A DNA stretch of 64,000 bases. Origin: Stackebrandtia nassauensis DSM 44728 (GTDB lineage: Bacteria; Actinomycetota; Actinomycetes; Mycobacteriales; Micromonosporaceae). A program made the translations under genes and the position numbers. Below, piece by piece: positions 25,606 to 33,918 of the stretch (positions are counted from its first letter, which is position 1; every line of letters starts with the position of its first letter). Under the pieces are notes generated by a model. It was not told where the DNA came from. It was given only the letters and a program-made list of their open reading frames with translations, and did not search any database. Location: the NCBI RefSeq assembly GCF_000024545.1, contig NC_013947.1, forward strand, positions 2,666,001 through 2,730,000, in the 5' to 3' direction.

Positions 25606-26628
25606 ATGCAGTTCACCGATCTCCCCGACCTGGCCGTCCGTTCCCTGGGCGGGGCCGTGCTGGCCGCCAACGACGAGTCCTTCGCCGAGAAGGAGTGCCT
25701 CGTCCGTGATCCCGAACCCGTCTACACGCCCCACGACTTCGGCAACAAAGGACAGATCTACGACGGCTGGGAGACCCGCCGCCGCCGCGAACCCGGCCAC
25801 GACTGGGCGCTGATCCGGCTGGGCGTGCCCGGTCTGGTCCACGGCGTCGTCGTCGACACCGCGTTCTTCAAGGGCAACTATCCGCCCGAGGTCTCCGTCG
25901 AGGGCTGCACCCTCGGCGGCTATCCCGGTCCCGCCGAACTCGCCGAGGCCGACTGGCGTGAACTGGTTCCCCGCAGCCAGGCCAGCGGCCACACCAAGAA
26001 CCACTACAAGGTGGACAGTCCCCGGCACGTCACCCACGTACGCCTCAACATGCACCCCGACGGCGGTATCGCGCGGCTGCGGGTCCACGGCGAACCCGTA
26101 CCGGACCCGGCGCTGTTCACCAGGCTCCCGCTCGACCTGGCCGCGCTGGTCAACGGTGGCGGGGTCGTGGCCGCCAGCGACTCGTTCTACTCCCGTCCCT
26201 GGGGCGCCATCATGCCCGGCAACGCCAGTTCGCAGGCCGACGGCTGGGAGACCGGTCGCCGCCGCGACGACGGCAACGACTGGCTGACCGTGAAACTCGC
26301 CGGTCGCGGCGTGATCGCGGTGGCCGAACTGGACACCACCCACCTGAAGTTCAACGCCCCCGGCGCGGCGGCGCTGCGCGGCTTCGACGCCGCCGCCGGG
26401 GCCGACATGGACGACGAGTCCGCCTGGTTCGACCTGTTGGGCCGCACCCGGCTGCAACCCGACACCCCGCACCGGTTCGCCGTCGAGGACGCGCGCCCCG
26501 CGACCCATGTGCGCCTTGACATCTACCCCGACGGCGGCATGGCCCGGCTACGGCTGTTCGGCGAACTGACCGCCGAGGCATTGCGCGACATCGAGAGGAG
26601 GTATCTCACACTGACGTCCGCGACCTGA
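25606..26628 (+). CDS. alc: Allantoicase
   Basis: A 340-residue enzyme that splits allantoate into urea and ureidoglycolate. It is built of two repeats of the allantoicase jelly roll. QIYDGWETRRRREPGHDWALIRL (first) is echoed by QADGWETGRRRDDGNDWLTVKL (second), and HVRLNMHPDGGIARLRVHGE is echoed by HVRLDIYPDGGMARLRLFGE. GGAG precedes the ATG. It is the last gene of the purine operon. No ureidoglycolate lyase or urease follows. Confidence 0.94.
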   Translation: MQFTDLPDLAVRSLGGAVLAANDESFAEKECLVRDPEPVYTPHDFGNKGQIYDGWETRRRREPGHDWALIRLGVPGLVHGVVVDTAFFKGNYPPEVSVEGCTLGGYPGPAELAEADWRELVPRSQASGHTKNHYKVDSPRHVTHVRLNMHPDGGIARLRVHGEPVPDPALFTRLPLDLAALVNGGGVVAASDSFYSRPWGAIMPGNASSQADGWETGRRRDDGNDWLTVKLAGRGVIAVAELDTTHLKFNAPGAAALRGFDAAAGADMDDESAWFDLLGRTRLQPDTPHRFAVEDARPATHVRLDIYPDGGMARLRLFGELTAEALRDIERRYLTLTSAT

Positions 26629-26636
26629 CGCGCGAA

Positions 26637-26656
26637 GTTAGGGTAGCCTAACTCGC
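26637..26656 (+). promoter_or_regulatory. DtxR/IdeR-type iron box over a leaderless promoter
   Basis: GTTAGG (26637-26642) and CCTAAC (26647-26652) are perfect inverted arms around GTAG. The first 15 bases of the 19-bp DtxR consensus are matched except at one position. The same bases contain TAGCCT (26644-26649), exactly 7 nt before the ATG at 26657, so a bound repressor would cover the -10 of a leaderless transcript. Iron control of the next gene is inferred from this. Confidence 0.65.
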
Positions 26657-27385
26657 ATGACGGAATCCCCGGCCTTCGACCACCTGCTGCACTGTGTGCC
26701 CGATGTGGAGGCGACGGTCGCGAAGTACAGCGCCGCCGGTCTTCCCGCCCACGCCAACGAACCCTTCGAGGGCTTCCACAACGGCGCCTGGCTGCTGGAC
26801 GTCCGCTACGTCGAGATACTGACCATCGTGGATCGTGAACTGTTCGCGCCCTCCGCGTTCGGCAAGGCCACCACCGGCTGGATGCCCACGATCGACCGGC
26901 TGATGGGCGACGGCGGCGGAGCCCTGAACTTCGCCGTCAACGTCACCGACGTGGACGCCACCGCCGAGCGGCTGCGTCGGCAGGGCCACGACGTCGAGGT
27001 CACCACCTTCAGCTTCGACGGCTCCCCGGTCAGCTTCCGCGAGGCCATCCTCACCGACGCTCCACCATGGGCACCGTTCTTCATCACCTACACGCCGTCC
27101 CGCGAGGAGATCTGGACCAAGCTCGCGGCCGACCGCGTCAACCGCGGCACCCACGACCTGACCGGCATCGTCATCGAGACCCCGCGTCCCGACGAGGCCG
27201 CCACCTGGCTCAGCGAACTGACCGGCGTCCCCCGCGACGAAGACACCGCGGCCGTCCCGCTGCCCGGCGCCACCGTCCATTTCGTCCCCGGCGAGGCCGA
27301 CCAGATCACCACACTCCTGCTGGCCGAAGGGAACCCGCCGACCACCACCGTCGACGGCCTCGCCCTGCGCCCGGCTACGAACTGA
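26657..27385 (+). CDS. VOC/glyoxalase-like domain protein
   Basis: A 242-residue protein with a duplicated vicinal-oxygen-chelate (Glyoxalase_3-like) pattern: AFDHLLHCVPDVEATVAKYSAAG at the start, an inner LNFAVNVTDVDATAERLRRQGHDVE, and a second half beginning THDLTGIVIETPRPDEAA. Its substrate is unknown. The only potential metal ligands are scattered His/Glu residues (His 9, Glu in RYVEIL). It is preceded by a near-consensus iron box and probably starts transcription at its ATG. Its 3' end overlaps the convergent DUF3000 gene by 11 bp. Confidence 0.8.
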   Translation: MTESPAFDHLLHCVPDVEATVAKYSAAGLPAHANEPFEGFHNGAWLLDVRYVEILTIVDRELFAPSAFGKATTGWMPTIDRLMGDGGGALNFAVNVTDVDATAERLRRQGHDVEVTTFSFDGSPVSFREAILTDAPPWAPFFITYTPSREEIWTKLAADRVNRGTHDLTGIVIETPRPDEAATWLSELTGVPRDEDTAAVPLPGATVHFVPGEADQITTLLLAEGNPPTTTVDGLALRPATN

Positions 27386-27953
27386 ACGGCGCCTGCTCGT
27401 CCGGCGGCAACCCGGTCGCCGCCGCCAACAGCCGCTGCCAGGCCCGCGTGTGCGCCGCCAGGTCGTCCCCGCACGGCGTCCACGACGCCCGCAACTCCAG
27501 CACCGCCTCCGAATCGGCCCCGAAGTCCCGGGGATCCCGCAGATCCCCGAACCGGGTCGAGGTCGTGCACGTGACCGTGCCCCCGGCGGCGGTGAACCTG
27601 GCGTCGCAGGCGCCCAGACCCTCCAGCAGCCACGACCACGCCACCGGCGACAACATCGGATCGTTGGCCATCTCCAGGTCCACATCGACACTCAGGTACG
27701 TCACCAGCCGCAGCGTCCCGTTCCAGGAGTCGTGCCCGTCCGGGTCGTGCAACAGGATCAACCGCCCCTCCGCCTTGAACCCTTGTGGAGGATCGACGTC
27801 CGCGCTGAGCGCGAACGAATAGGGCGCGATGTGCCGGGGCGCGGTCGCCTCGGCGATGGTGATGCGGGCGCGAACCGCCCCCGAGCGCAACTGGTTCACG
27901 GCCCGGACGAAGGTGTCCGGAGCCGGTTCGTTAACCGCGGTCGTGGCAGCCAC
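27375..27953 (-). CDS. DUF3000 family protein
   Basis: A 192-residue actinobacterial protein of unknown function. It is recognised from APYSFALSADVD, GRLILLHDPDGHDSWNGTLRLVTYL, EMANDPMLSPVAWSWLLEGL, the CTTSTRFGDL strand and RASWTPCGDDLAAHTRAWQRLL. I place the start at the GTG at 27953 because TAAAGT lies 8 nt upstream as in leaderless genes; a GTG at 27986 would add 11 residues. In other actinomycetes this family often lies near hemE and ribonuclease D; here it stands alone. Confidence 0.8.
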   Translation of the reverse strand: MAATTAVNEPAPDTFVRAVNQLRSGAVRARITIAEATAPRHIAPYSFALSADVDPPQGFKAEGRLILLHDPDGHDSWNGTLRLVTYLSVDVDLEMANDPMLSPVAWSWLLEGLGACDARFTAAGGTVTCTTSTRFGDLRDPRDFGADSEAVLELRASWTPCGDDLAAHTRAWQRLLAAATGLPPDEQAPFSS

Positions 27954-28068
27954 GGTGAGACACTTTATGGCGGTGACAGGCGACACACCGGCCGCGGCGC
28001 GCCGGACGGACGCGAAAGTCCATAATGCCGCCGCCGACGATCTTGTGGACGGTGTCGCCGGGTTCGCC

Positions 28069-28074
28069 TATCAT
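28069..28074 (+). promoter_or_regulatory. Leaderless -10 box (TATCAT)
   Basis: TATCAT lies 6 nt before the ATG at 28081, with TGGACG 17 bp further upstream. No ribosome-binding site is present, so the transcript probably begins at or next to the start codon. Confidence 0.5.
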
Positions 28075-28080
28075 GCTGCC

Positions 28081-29310
28081 ATGACCACCCCCGGCGTACT
28101 GGTCGTCGATATCGGTAGCTCCCATACGATCGCGATGATCCGTCGCGGCGACGGCACGGTCGAGACACTGCTGTCCGACCACTCACCGCCGTCGCTGCCC
28201 GCGACCCTGGCCCAGGTCCGCGACGCGTGCGCCCGCACGATGCCGGAACCGCCCGCGTCGGTGACGATCACCCACCCGGCCAGCTGGGGACCGACGAAAC
28301 GCCTGGAAGTGGCCGAACATGCGCGGGACGCCGGCCTCGGCGCACCGACACTGCTGCCCGCCCCGGTCGCGGCCACCCGGTACCTGGTGGACGTGCTCGG
28401 CCACGCGCTGCCGGTCGGCGCGACGGTGTTCGTCGCCGACTTCGACGAAACCGGGTTCGCCGCCGCGGTGCTGTCGCACACCCCGGGCGGCTTCGCCGTG
28501 CTGGCCGCCGACGACGCGCGAGCACCGGACGCCACCGCGATGCCGGTGGAGTCGGCCGTGCGGGTGGGCCAGGCCGTGCTCGGCAGCGCGGGAGTGCCCG
28601 CCGAACGGGTCGCGACCGTGATGTCCATCGGCGCGGCCAGTCGCTCGCCGCTGGCGACCGACACCGTCCAGCGTGTCTTCGGGCGCCCGCCGTTCGTCGT
28701 CGACCAGCCCGAACTCGCCGCCGCGCACGGCGCGCTGTTCGACGTCCACGCGCTGCCCGGTCCGGGAGCGCCGCCGCTCATCCCCGTGTCCGGGACCCCA
28801 CAGCCGGGACCGGCGGCCCCGATGAAGCCGCCCCGGCGGCTCGCCACCGTGATCCTGGGGATCACCGCGGCCTTCGCGCTCGTGTTCGTCACCGTCACCG
28901 CCGTGGCCAACGCGACGATCGCCGCCCCCGCCGATCCCGAATCCACTGCGGACGTCAAGCGGGACGCCGGGACCGCGGCCGAGGCGCTCCTGTCCTACGA
29001 CCACAAGGACATGGACGCCTCCATCACCGAGGCGAAGTCGTACACCACCGAAGGCTTCGGCAGGGAGTACGTCCAGAACATGGAGGACCTGCGTCCCACC
29101 GCCGAGAGTGAGAAGGCTTCGATCGAGGCCGAGGTCGTCGACATCGGGATCGTCGAGAACACCGGTGAGGCCGTGGAAGTACTGGTCTTCGTCAACCAGA
29201 CCACCACCAACTCCAATATCGAGGGATCAAGAGTCGACAAGTCCCGGGTGACGTTGACGATGGTGCTCGGCCACGGCGGTTGGAAGGTCGACGACATGAA
29301 AGCGCTGTGA
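28081..29310 (+). CDS. Hsp70-like ATPase-fold / Mce-associated-domain fusion membrane protein
   Basis: A 409-residue protein with two unlike halves. Residues 1-240 follow the Hsp70/actin fold: LVVDIGSSHTIAMIRRGDG gives phosphate loop 1, SVTITHPASWGPTKRLE and PAPVAATRYL are typical Hsp70-like helices, and VFVADFDETGFAAAVL is a degenerate phosphate loop 2. A Pro-rich linker and one membrane helix (about 258-283) follow. Residues 285-409 look like an Mce-associated (NTF2-like) domain: LLSYDHKDMDASITEAK, EVLVFVNQTTTNS, RVTLTMVLGHGGWKVDDMKAL. Function unknown; it may be a membrane-tethered regulatory or transport-linked ATP-binding protein. The 3' end overlaps the DUF998 gene by 84 bp. Confidence 0.8.
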   Translation: MTTPGVLVVDIGSSHTIAMIRRGDGTVETLLSDHSPPSLPATLAQVRDACARTMPEPPASVTITHPASWGPTKRLEVAEHARDAGLGAPTLLPAPVAATRYLVDVLGHALPVGATVFVADFDETGFAAAVLSHTPGGFAVLAADDARAPDATAMPVESAVRVGQAVLGSAGVPAERVATVMSIGAASRSPLATDTVQRVFGRPPFVVDQPELAAAHGALFDVHALPGPGAPPLIPVSGTPQPGPAAPMKPPRRLATVILGITAAFALVFVTVTAVANATIAAPADPESTADVKRDAGTAAEALLSYDHKDMDASITEAKSYTTEGFGREYVQNMEDLRPTAESEKASIEAEVVDIGIVENTGEAVEVLVFVNQTTTNSNIEGSRVDKSRVTLTMVLGHGGWKVDDMKAL

Positions 29311-29949
29311 GCGCGAGACCCGAACGCCTTCCCCGCGCCGCCGTGCCGTGGCCGCCGCCATCACGAAGATCATCAGCGCCTGGACCACCAGCAGCACCCG
29401 CTGTGGCATGCCCCGCCACTGCCCGCCATCGGCCAGCTCCGGCAGGAACGTGTTCAGCGTCGTGACCAGCAGCGTCGCCGCGCTGACCGCGGTCAACACC
29501 ACCAGCCACCGCCGCGTCCGGGCGTCACCGGGCCGCAGCGCCCCGGCGTAACCGACGACCGTCATCAACACGAACGCCGCCCCGGCCGCGTAGCGGTGCA
29601 CCTGCCCCCCGAAGGACGACACCGCCACCCCGGAGTCGGTGGGAAACAGCACCACGAGCACGAACATCACCGAAGCCGCGCCCAACAGCGGCCGCACCAC
29701 CCCTGAACGGACCACGCCCGGCCACGGCGGCCGTGCCCGGTTCACCGCCAGCGCCGCGCACGCCACCGCGAACCCGAACGCCCCCAACGGAAACAGGACG
29801 CTCCCCGGCGCCGCCAACGCGTAGCCGCTGACCGGGTCGCGCAGCGGGCTGACCTGATCGGCCATGAACAGGTGCAGTGCCGCGAAACTGGCCAGGCCGG
29901 TGGCCCCACCGGCGACGGCCGTCCAGGCCAGTACACGTGTCTTCGTCAT
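29227..29949 (-). CDS. DUF998-like integral membrane protein
   Basis: A 240-residue polytopic protein with about six hydrophobic segments (VLAWTAVAGGATGLASFAAL, VLFPLGAFGFAVACAALAV, LGAASVMFVLVVLFPTDSG, YAAGAAFVLMTVVGYAG, and two more). The DPVSGYALAAPGSVLFPLGA start and FPTDSG are typical of DUF998. The start is the ATG at 29949, 7 nt after TAGCGT. Its C-terminal 28 residues are encoded opposite the end of the Hsp70-like gene and are not membrane-like, so the tail may be a recent extension. Function unknown. Confidence 0.75.
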   Translation of the reverse strand: MTKTRVLAWTAVAGGATGLASFAALHLFMADQVSPLRDPVSGYALAAPGSVLFPLGAFGFAVACAALAVNRARPPWPGVVRSGVVRPLLGAASVMFVLVVLFPTDSGVAVSSFGGQVHRYAAGAAFVLMTVVGYAGALRPGDARTRRWLVVLTAVSAATLLVTTLNTFLPELADGGQWRGMPQRVLLVVQALMIFVMAAATARRRGEGVRVSRSQRFHVVDLPTAVAEHHRQRHPGLVDS

Positions 29950-29956
29950 GGTCCGG

Positions 29957-30093
29957 ACGCTAAGTTCGTTCCGCCCGGCCGCCATCAACCCGCGAAGCGA
30001 CTTCGCCCGTCATACCCGGGGGTGACACCGCCGCCGCGACCTGGCTCCGTGGGTTGAGGCAATCCGCCCGGTGTTCGTCCTAAGTTGGTCACC
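29957..30093. promoter_or_regulatory. Divergent leaderless promoters (DUF998 / sensor kinase)
   Basis: On the minus strand TAGCGT (29957-29962) is 7 nt from the DUF998 ATG. On the plus strand TAAGTT (30081-30086) is 7 nt from the kinase ATG at 30094. Neither gene has a Shine-Dalgarno sequence. The 130 bp between carry no obvious palindrome. Confidence 0.5.
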
Positions 30094-31344
30094 ATGACCA
30101 CCGCCAACGACCAGTGGGTGCGACGGACGTTCAGCGTCCTCATCGACACCGGTCGCGTCGGCGACCCGTCCTGGCGCGGTTCACCGTGGACGCTGCTGGC
30201 CCTGTTCGGCCCCGGCTCGGTGCCGTTCGCCGTCCTGATGCTCCTCGTCCAGAACCAGGTACTGCGCTCCGAGTACTCCGTCGGCTGGCTGGCGCTTCCG
30301 CTGGCCGTGGCCAACGCGGCGTCGATCGTGCTGGCGCGTTTCCATCCGGTGTTGGCGTGGCTGCTGCTCAACACGACCTTCGTCGCCACCGCGCTGTTGA
30401 CCCCGGTCCGGACCGGCGAACCGTGGCCGTGGACGGTCGCGGGACTGTTCGCGCTGTTGATCGTCCAGTTCGGTGTCGCCCGCGACTGCCGCGTCCGGGC
30501 GGCCGTCGGCACCTGGTCGGTCGGTTTCCTGCTCGTCCTGTGGGCCAGCTCCCGCTTCAACACCGAGACCGCGGCGCAGAACCTGACCCTGGTGTCGCTG
30601 CTGTCGGTGGCCGCTGCCGCGATCGGCCTGGCCGTGCGGGCCACCCGCCGTGCCCAGCGCCGCATCGGCGAGGAGGAACGCCTCACCGCCGCCGAACGCG
30701 CCCGCCGCGAACAACTCGAGGACCGCGCCCGCATCGCCCGCGAACTCCACGACGTCGTGGCGCACCATATGTCGGTGATCTCCGTACAGGCCGCCACCGC
30801 CGAGTACCGGCTGCCGGAACTGCGCGAGGACGTCCGCGACGAGTTCCGCTCCATCGGCGGGCAGGCACGGCAGTCGCTGACCGAGATGCGGCGGCTGCTG
30901 GGGGTGCTGCGCGGCGAGAACGAGGCCGCCGAGACCGCTCCCCAACCCGACCTCGACCGGCTGCCCGAACTCGCCGAATCCGTGCGGCGAGCCGGAATCG
31001 AGGTCTCCCTCACCGTCAACGTCCCCGAACCCCCGTCCGATGCCGTCGCTCTGACCGGCTACCGGGTCGTCCAGGAAGCACTGAGCAATGTGGTGCGATA
31101 CGCTCCCGGCGCGGCCACCACCGTCACCGTCGCGACCACCGCGACGGCCCTGCTCGTGGACGTCGAGAACGAACCGCCGCCCGCCACCCCCGACCCGACC
31201 GGGACCGGCGGCGGCTACGGTCTCACCGGTATGCGCGAACGCGTCGTCCTGCTGGGCGGCGAACTCACCGCCGAAGCCACCGCCGAAGGCGGCTTCGCCG
31301 TACACGCCCGGATCCCTCTTGAGCCCGACGGGGAACAGCCATGA
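30094..31344 (+). CDS. NarL-type sensor histidine kinase
   Basis: A 416-residue kinase. The N-terminal half has about five membrane segments (FGPGSVPFAVLMLLVQ, VGWLALPLAVANAASIVL, LAWLLLNTTFVATALL and two more). The HisKA_3 dimerisation helix contains the phospho-acceptor in RIARELHDVVAHHMSVIS (His 219). The HATPase domain shows VVQEALSNVVRYAP and GGGYGLTGMRERV. The ATG at 30094 is 7 nt from TAAGTT. The stop overlaps the response regulator by ATGA, so they form one two-component system. There is no separate extracellular sensor domain, so the signal is probably sensed in the membrane. Confidence 0.92.
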   Translation: MTTANDQWVRRTFSVLIDTGRVGDPSWRGSPWTLLALFGPGSVPFAVLMLLVQNQVLRSEYSVGWLALPLAVANAASIVLARFHPVLAWLLLNTTFVATALLTPVRTGEPWPWTVAGLFALLIVQFGVARDCRVRAAVGTWSVGFLLVLWASSRFNTETAAQNLTLVSLLSVAAAAIGLAVRATRRAQRRIGEEERLTAAERARREQLEDRARIARELHDVVAHHMSVISVQAATAEYRLPELREDVRDEFRSIGGQARQSLTEMRRLLGVLRGENEAAETAPQPDLDRLPELAESVRRAGIEVSLTVNVPEPPSDAVALTGYRVVQEALSNVVRYAPGAATTVTVATTATALLVDVENEPPPATPDPTGTGGGYGLTGMRERVVLLGGELTAEATAEGGFAVHARIPLEPDGEQP

Positions 31345-32015
31345 CGATCACCGTGCTCATCGCCGACGACCAGGCCATGGTCCGCGCGGGCTTCGCCGCC
31401 CTGCTCAACGCGCAGTCCGACATCGACGTCGTCGGCGAAGCCGCCAACGGCCTGCTCGCCCTCGAACTGAGTCGGCAGCACCACCCCGACGTCGTCCTCA
31501 TGGACGTTCGGATGCCCGAAATGGACGGACTGGAGGCGACCCGCCGTCTCCTGGGCGGCAACGAGACCGAGTACCGCCCCAAGGTCCTCATGCTCACCAC
31601 CTTCGACATCGACGACTACATCTACGAGGCGCTGCGCATCGGCGCCAGCGGCTTCCTCCTCAAGGACTCGCCACCCGACGACCTGACCGCCGCCGTGCGC
31701 GTCATCGCCGCCGGGGAGGCGCTGCTGGCCCCGTCGGTGACCCGCCGCCTCATCGCCGAGTTCGCCCGCACCCGGCCGAAAGCCACCGCCACGTCCGCGA
31801 CGCTCGCGTCCCTGACCGACCGCGAGACCGAGATCCTCACCCTCATCGCCCGGGGCCTGTCCAACCGCGAGATCGCGGGCCGACTCGTCGTCGCCGAGCA
31901 GACCGTCAAGACCCACGTCGGCCGGATCTTCGCCAAACTCGGCCTGCGCGACCGGGCCCAGGCCGTGGTGTGCGCCTACGAGACCGGCCTGGTGACGGCG
32001 GGGGAGGACCGGTAA
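31341..32015 (+). CDS. NarL/FixJ-type response regulator
   Basis: A 224-residue regulator with an acidic pair (Asp 9-10), phospho-acceptor Asp 55 in VVLMDVRMPEMDG, Thr in MLTTFD and Lys in FLLKDSPP. The LuxR-type HTH (about 155-215) reads LTDRETEILTLIARGLSNREIA...AEQTVKTHVGRIFAKL. Coupled to the kinase by ATGA. Its likely targets are not evident; no transporter follows it. Confidence 0.93.
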   Translation: MTITVLIADDQAMVRAGFAALLNAQSDIDVVGEAANGLLALELSRQHHPDVVLMDVRMPEMDGLEATRRLLGGNETEYRPKVLMLTTFDIDDYIYEALRIGASGFLLKDSPPDDLTAAVRVIAAGEALLAPSVTRRLIAEFARTRPKATATSATLASLTDRETEILTLIARGLSNREIAGRLVVAEQTVKTHVGRIFAKLGLRDRAQAVVCAYETGLVTAGEDR

Positions 32016-32078
32016 TCCTCGACACGGCGCGCGACCGGCGCTCGGGTCCGGACGATTTCGTGTGGCAGTCTCGGTCAG

Positions 32079-32567
32079 ATGAGCATCTACGACATTCCAC
32101 TCAACACCTTGGACGGTAAGCCCGCGACGCTGGCGGACTACAGCGGCAAGGCGCTGCTCGTCGTCAACGTCGCCTCCCGCTGCGGCCTCACCCCGCAGTA
32201 CGACGGGTTGGAGAAGCTCCACGAACAGCTGTCCGGCAAGGGATTCGCCGTGCTGGGCTTCCCCTGCAACCAGTTCGGCGGCCAGGAACCCGGAACCGCC
32301 GACGAGATCGCCGAGTTCTGCTCCACGACCTACGGGGTCACCTTCCCGATGTTCGCCAAGATCGACGTCAACGGCCCCGACCGGCACCCGGTCTACGAGG
32401 AGCTGACCCGCACTCCCGACGCCGACGGCGAAGCCGGTGACGTGCAGTGGAACTTCGAGAAGTTCCTGCTGGGCACCGACGGCAAGCCGGTGGCGCGGTT
32501 CCGTCCGCAGACCACGCCGGACGACCCGCAACTGCTGGCCGCGATCGAGGCGCAGCTGCCGAGCTAG
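32079..32567 (+). CDS. Glutathione peroxidase-family thiol peroxidase
   Basis: A 162-residue cytosolic peroxidase. The active-site motif NVASRCGLTPQY uses Cys (35) in place of selenocysteine. FPCNQFGGQEPG supplies the second signature with Gln, and WNFEKFL supplies the Trp. Proteins of this type in bacteria without glutathione usually act through thioredoxin. A -10-like CAGTCT lies 7 nt before the ATG. It converges with the GNAT gene. Confidence 0.93.
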   Translation: MSIYDIPLNTLDGKPATLADYSGKALLVVNVASRCGLTPQYDGLEKLHEQLSGKGFAVLGFPCNQFGGQEPGTADEIAEFCSTTYGVTFPMFAKIDVNGPDRHPVYEELTRTPDADGEAGDVQWNFEKFLLGTDGKPVARFRPQTTPDDPQLLAAIEAQLPS

Positions 32568-32580
32568 TTCCGGACGGCGG

Positions 32581-33324
32581 TCACGGCGCGATCCGGTAGT
32601 GGTAGCCGCAGAGCTCGCGGAAACCCATGCGCCCGTACAGTCGCAGCGCGGCGTCGTTGTCGCCTTCGACCTGGAGGTACATGCGGTCCGCGCCGTTTCG
32701 GCCCGCCCACTCGGCCAGCGCCGCCAACACGGTGCGGGCCGCGCCCTTGCCGCGCGCGGCGGGCAGGGTCGCCATGCCGAACACCCCGGCCCAGCCGTCG
32801 TCGGCGACCGCGCGGCCGACCGCGATGGCCTCGCCGTCGGCCAACACACGGACGTATCCGACCGGCTGCCGCACCCGCTCACACATCGCCCGCTCCGCAG
32901 CGGGATCAACATCGTGCGTGGTTTGCCAGACGTCGAACCAGGCCGACGTGGGCTTCTCGTCCACGACGATCCGAAGCGGCGTGTCCGGGGCGTTGCCGAC
33001 GATCGTCGCCGTGTCGGCGGACTGCAACGACATCTGACCGCTGCGGCCGTACCCCCGTGCGGCCAGCGCGTCGTCCAGCCCCGGCGAACTCACCGGCGGC
33101 GAGATCTGGAACCGCGCGGCGGTGCCGTGTCCCGCGTAGAACTCCTCGGCGGCGATGATGCGCCGCATCATTTCGCCGGAGCTGGGCTCGCCATGCGCCA
33201 GAACGCTTCCCGCCCACCAGGACTTGCTGGTCGTGTACCGCAGCAGCCAGCCGTCGAGCCATTCGACGTGGTCGGGCGGCATTGCGCGGGCCGCCGCCTC
33301 CTGGACGATCCGAATCGTCTCCAA
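32581..33324 (-). CDS. GNAT-family N-acetyltransferase
   Basis: A 247-residue protein with a C-terminal GNAT domain: GVFGMATLPAARGKGAARTVL is the acetyl-CoA pyrophosphate loop (motif A) and AALRLYGRMGFRE is motif B. The N-terminal half (WLDGWLLRYTTSKSWWAGSVL) resembles a second, degenerate acetyltransferase fold. It starts at TTG (33324) with GGAGGG 6 nt upstream. The TetR stop lies 2 nt before its start, so it is the third gene of an operon. Acceptor unknown. Confidence 0.85.
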   Translation of the reverse strand: METIRIVQEAAARAMPPDHVEWLDGWLLRYTTSKSWWAGSVLAHGEPSSGEMMRRIIAAEEFYAGHGTAARFQISPPVSSPGLDDALAARGYGRSGQMSLQSADTATIVGNAPDTPLRIVVDEKPTSAWFDVWQTTHDVDPAAERAMCERVRQPVGYVRVLADGEAIAVGRAVADDGWAGVFGMATLPAARGKGAARTVLAALAEWAGRNGADRMYLQVEGDNDAALRLYGRMGFRELCGYHYRIAP

Positions 33325-33326
33325 CG

Positions 33327-33917
33327 TCAGCCCTCCGTTTTCAGTCCCCGCAGCAGCAGGTCACACAGATCGGCCAGGTCGGCCTCGAACCCCGGCCGGT
33401 TCCACTCGGCGGCGTGCAGCGGATGGTTGAAACGCGCCGAAGCCCGAAACACCGCCCAGCCGCTGCGCTCGGGATCGTCCACCGTGAACTCCCCGGCACG
33501 AACCCCGTCGGCGATGATCCCCGACAGTTGCCGGGCCAGATGTTCCTCGTGCGCCGCACCGACTCCCCGCGATTCGGAGGTCAGCCGGAAGTAGGTGGCG
33601 AACAGTTCCGGGTCGGACCCCGCCAGCTCGCGTTTCGCGGTGGCCAGCCGCAGCATCCACTCCCGCAACCGGTCGGCGGCCGGGCCGCTTCTGGCGGCGA
33701 TGTCGGCCAGCGGTCGCGAGATCCGGTCCAGCCAGCGCTCGGCGACCGCGTCGCGCAACGCGACCTTGCTGGGGAAATGCCGGTAGACACTGCCGTGGCT
33801 GACACCCAGCTGCCGGGCCACGTCGACGACGGTGGTCTTGTCGGGACCGAAGCGGCGGAGGACGTCCTCCGCCGCTTCGAGTATCCGGTCCGACGTGAGT
33901 GGACCACTCGGCTTCAT
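33327..33917 (-). CDS. TetR-family repressor
   Basis: A 196-residue regulator. The N-terminal HTH is RILEAAEDVLRRFGPDKTTVVDVARQLGVSHGSVYRHFPSK. The ligand domain follows, with RQLSGIIADGVRAGEF. It starts at the ATG at 33917, one base after the aldo-keto reductase stop. Because it is in an operon whose promoter carries a strong palindrome (34968-34991), it is probably autoregulatory and responds to a substrate of the reductase or acetyltransferase. Confidence 0.92.
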   Translation of the reverse strand: MKPSGPLTSDRILEAAEDVLRRFGPDKTTVVDVARQLGVSHGSVYRHFPSKVALRDAVAERWLDRISRPLADIAARSGPAADRLREWMLRLATAKRELAGSDPELFATYFRLTSESRGVGAAHEEHLARQLSGIIADGVRAGEFTVDDPERSGWAVFRASARFNHPLHAAEWNRPGFEADLADLCDLLLRGLKTEG

Positions 33918-33918
33918 G

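Noticed and set aside
30114-31322. A 402-codon plus-strand frame inside the sensor kinase
   Set aside because: It is the +2 frame of the kinase with random Arg/Pro composition; the kinase frame has all family motifs.
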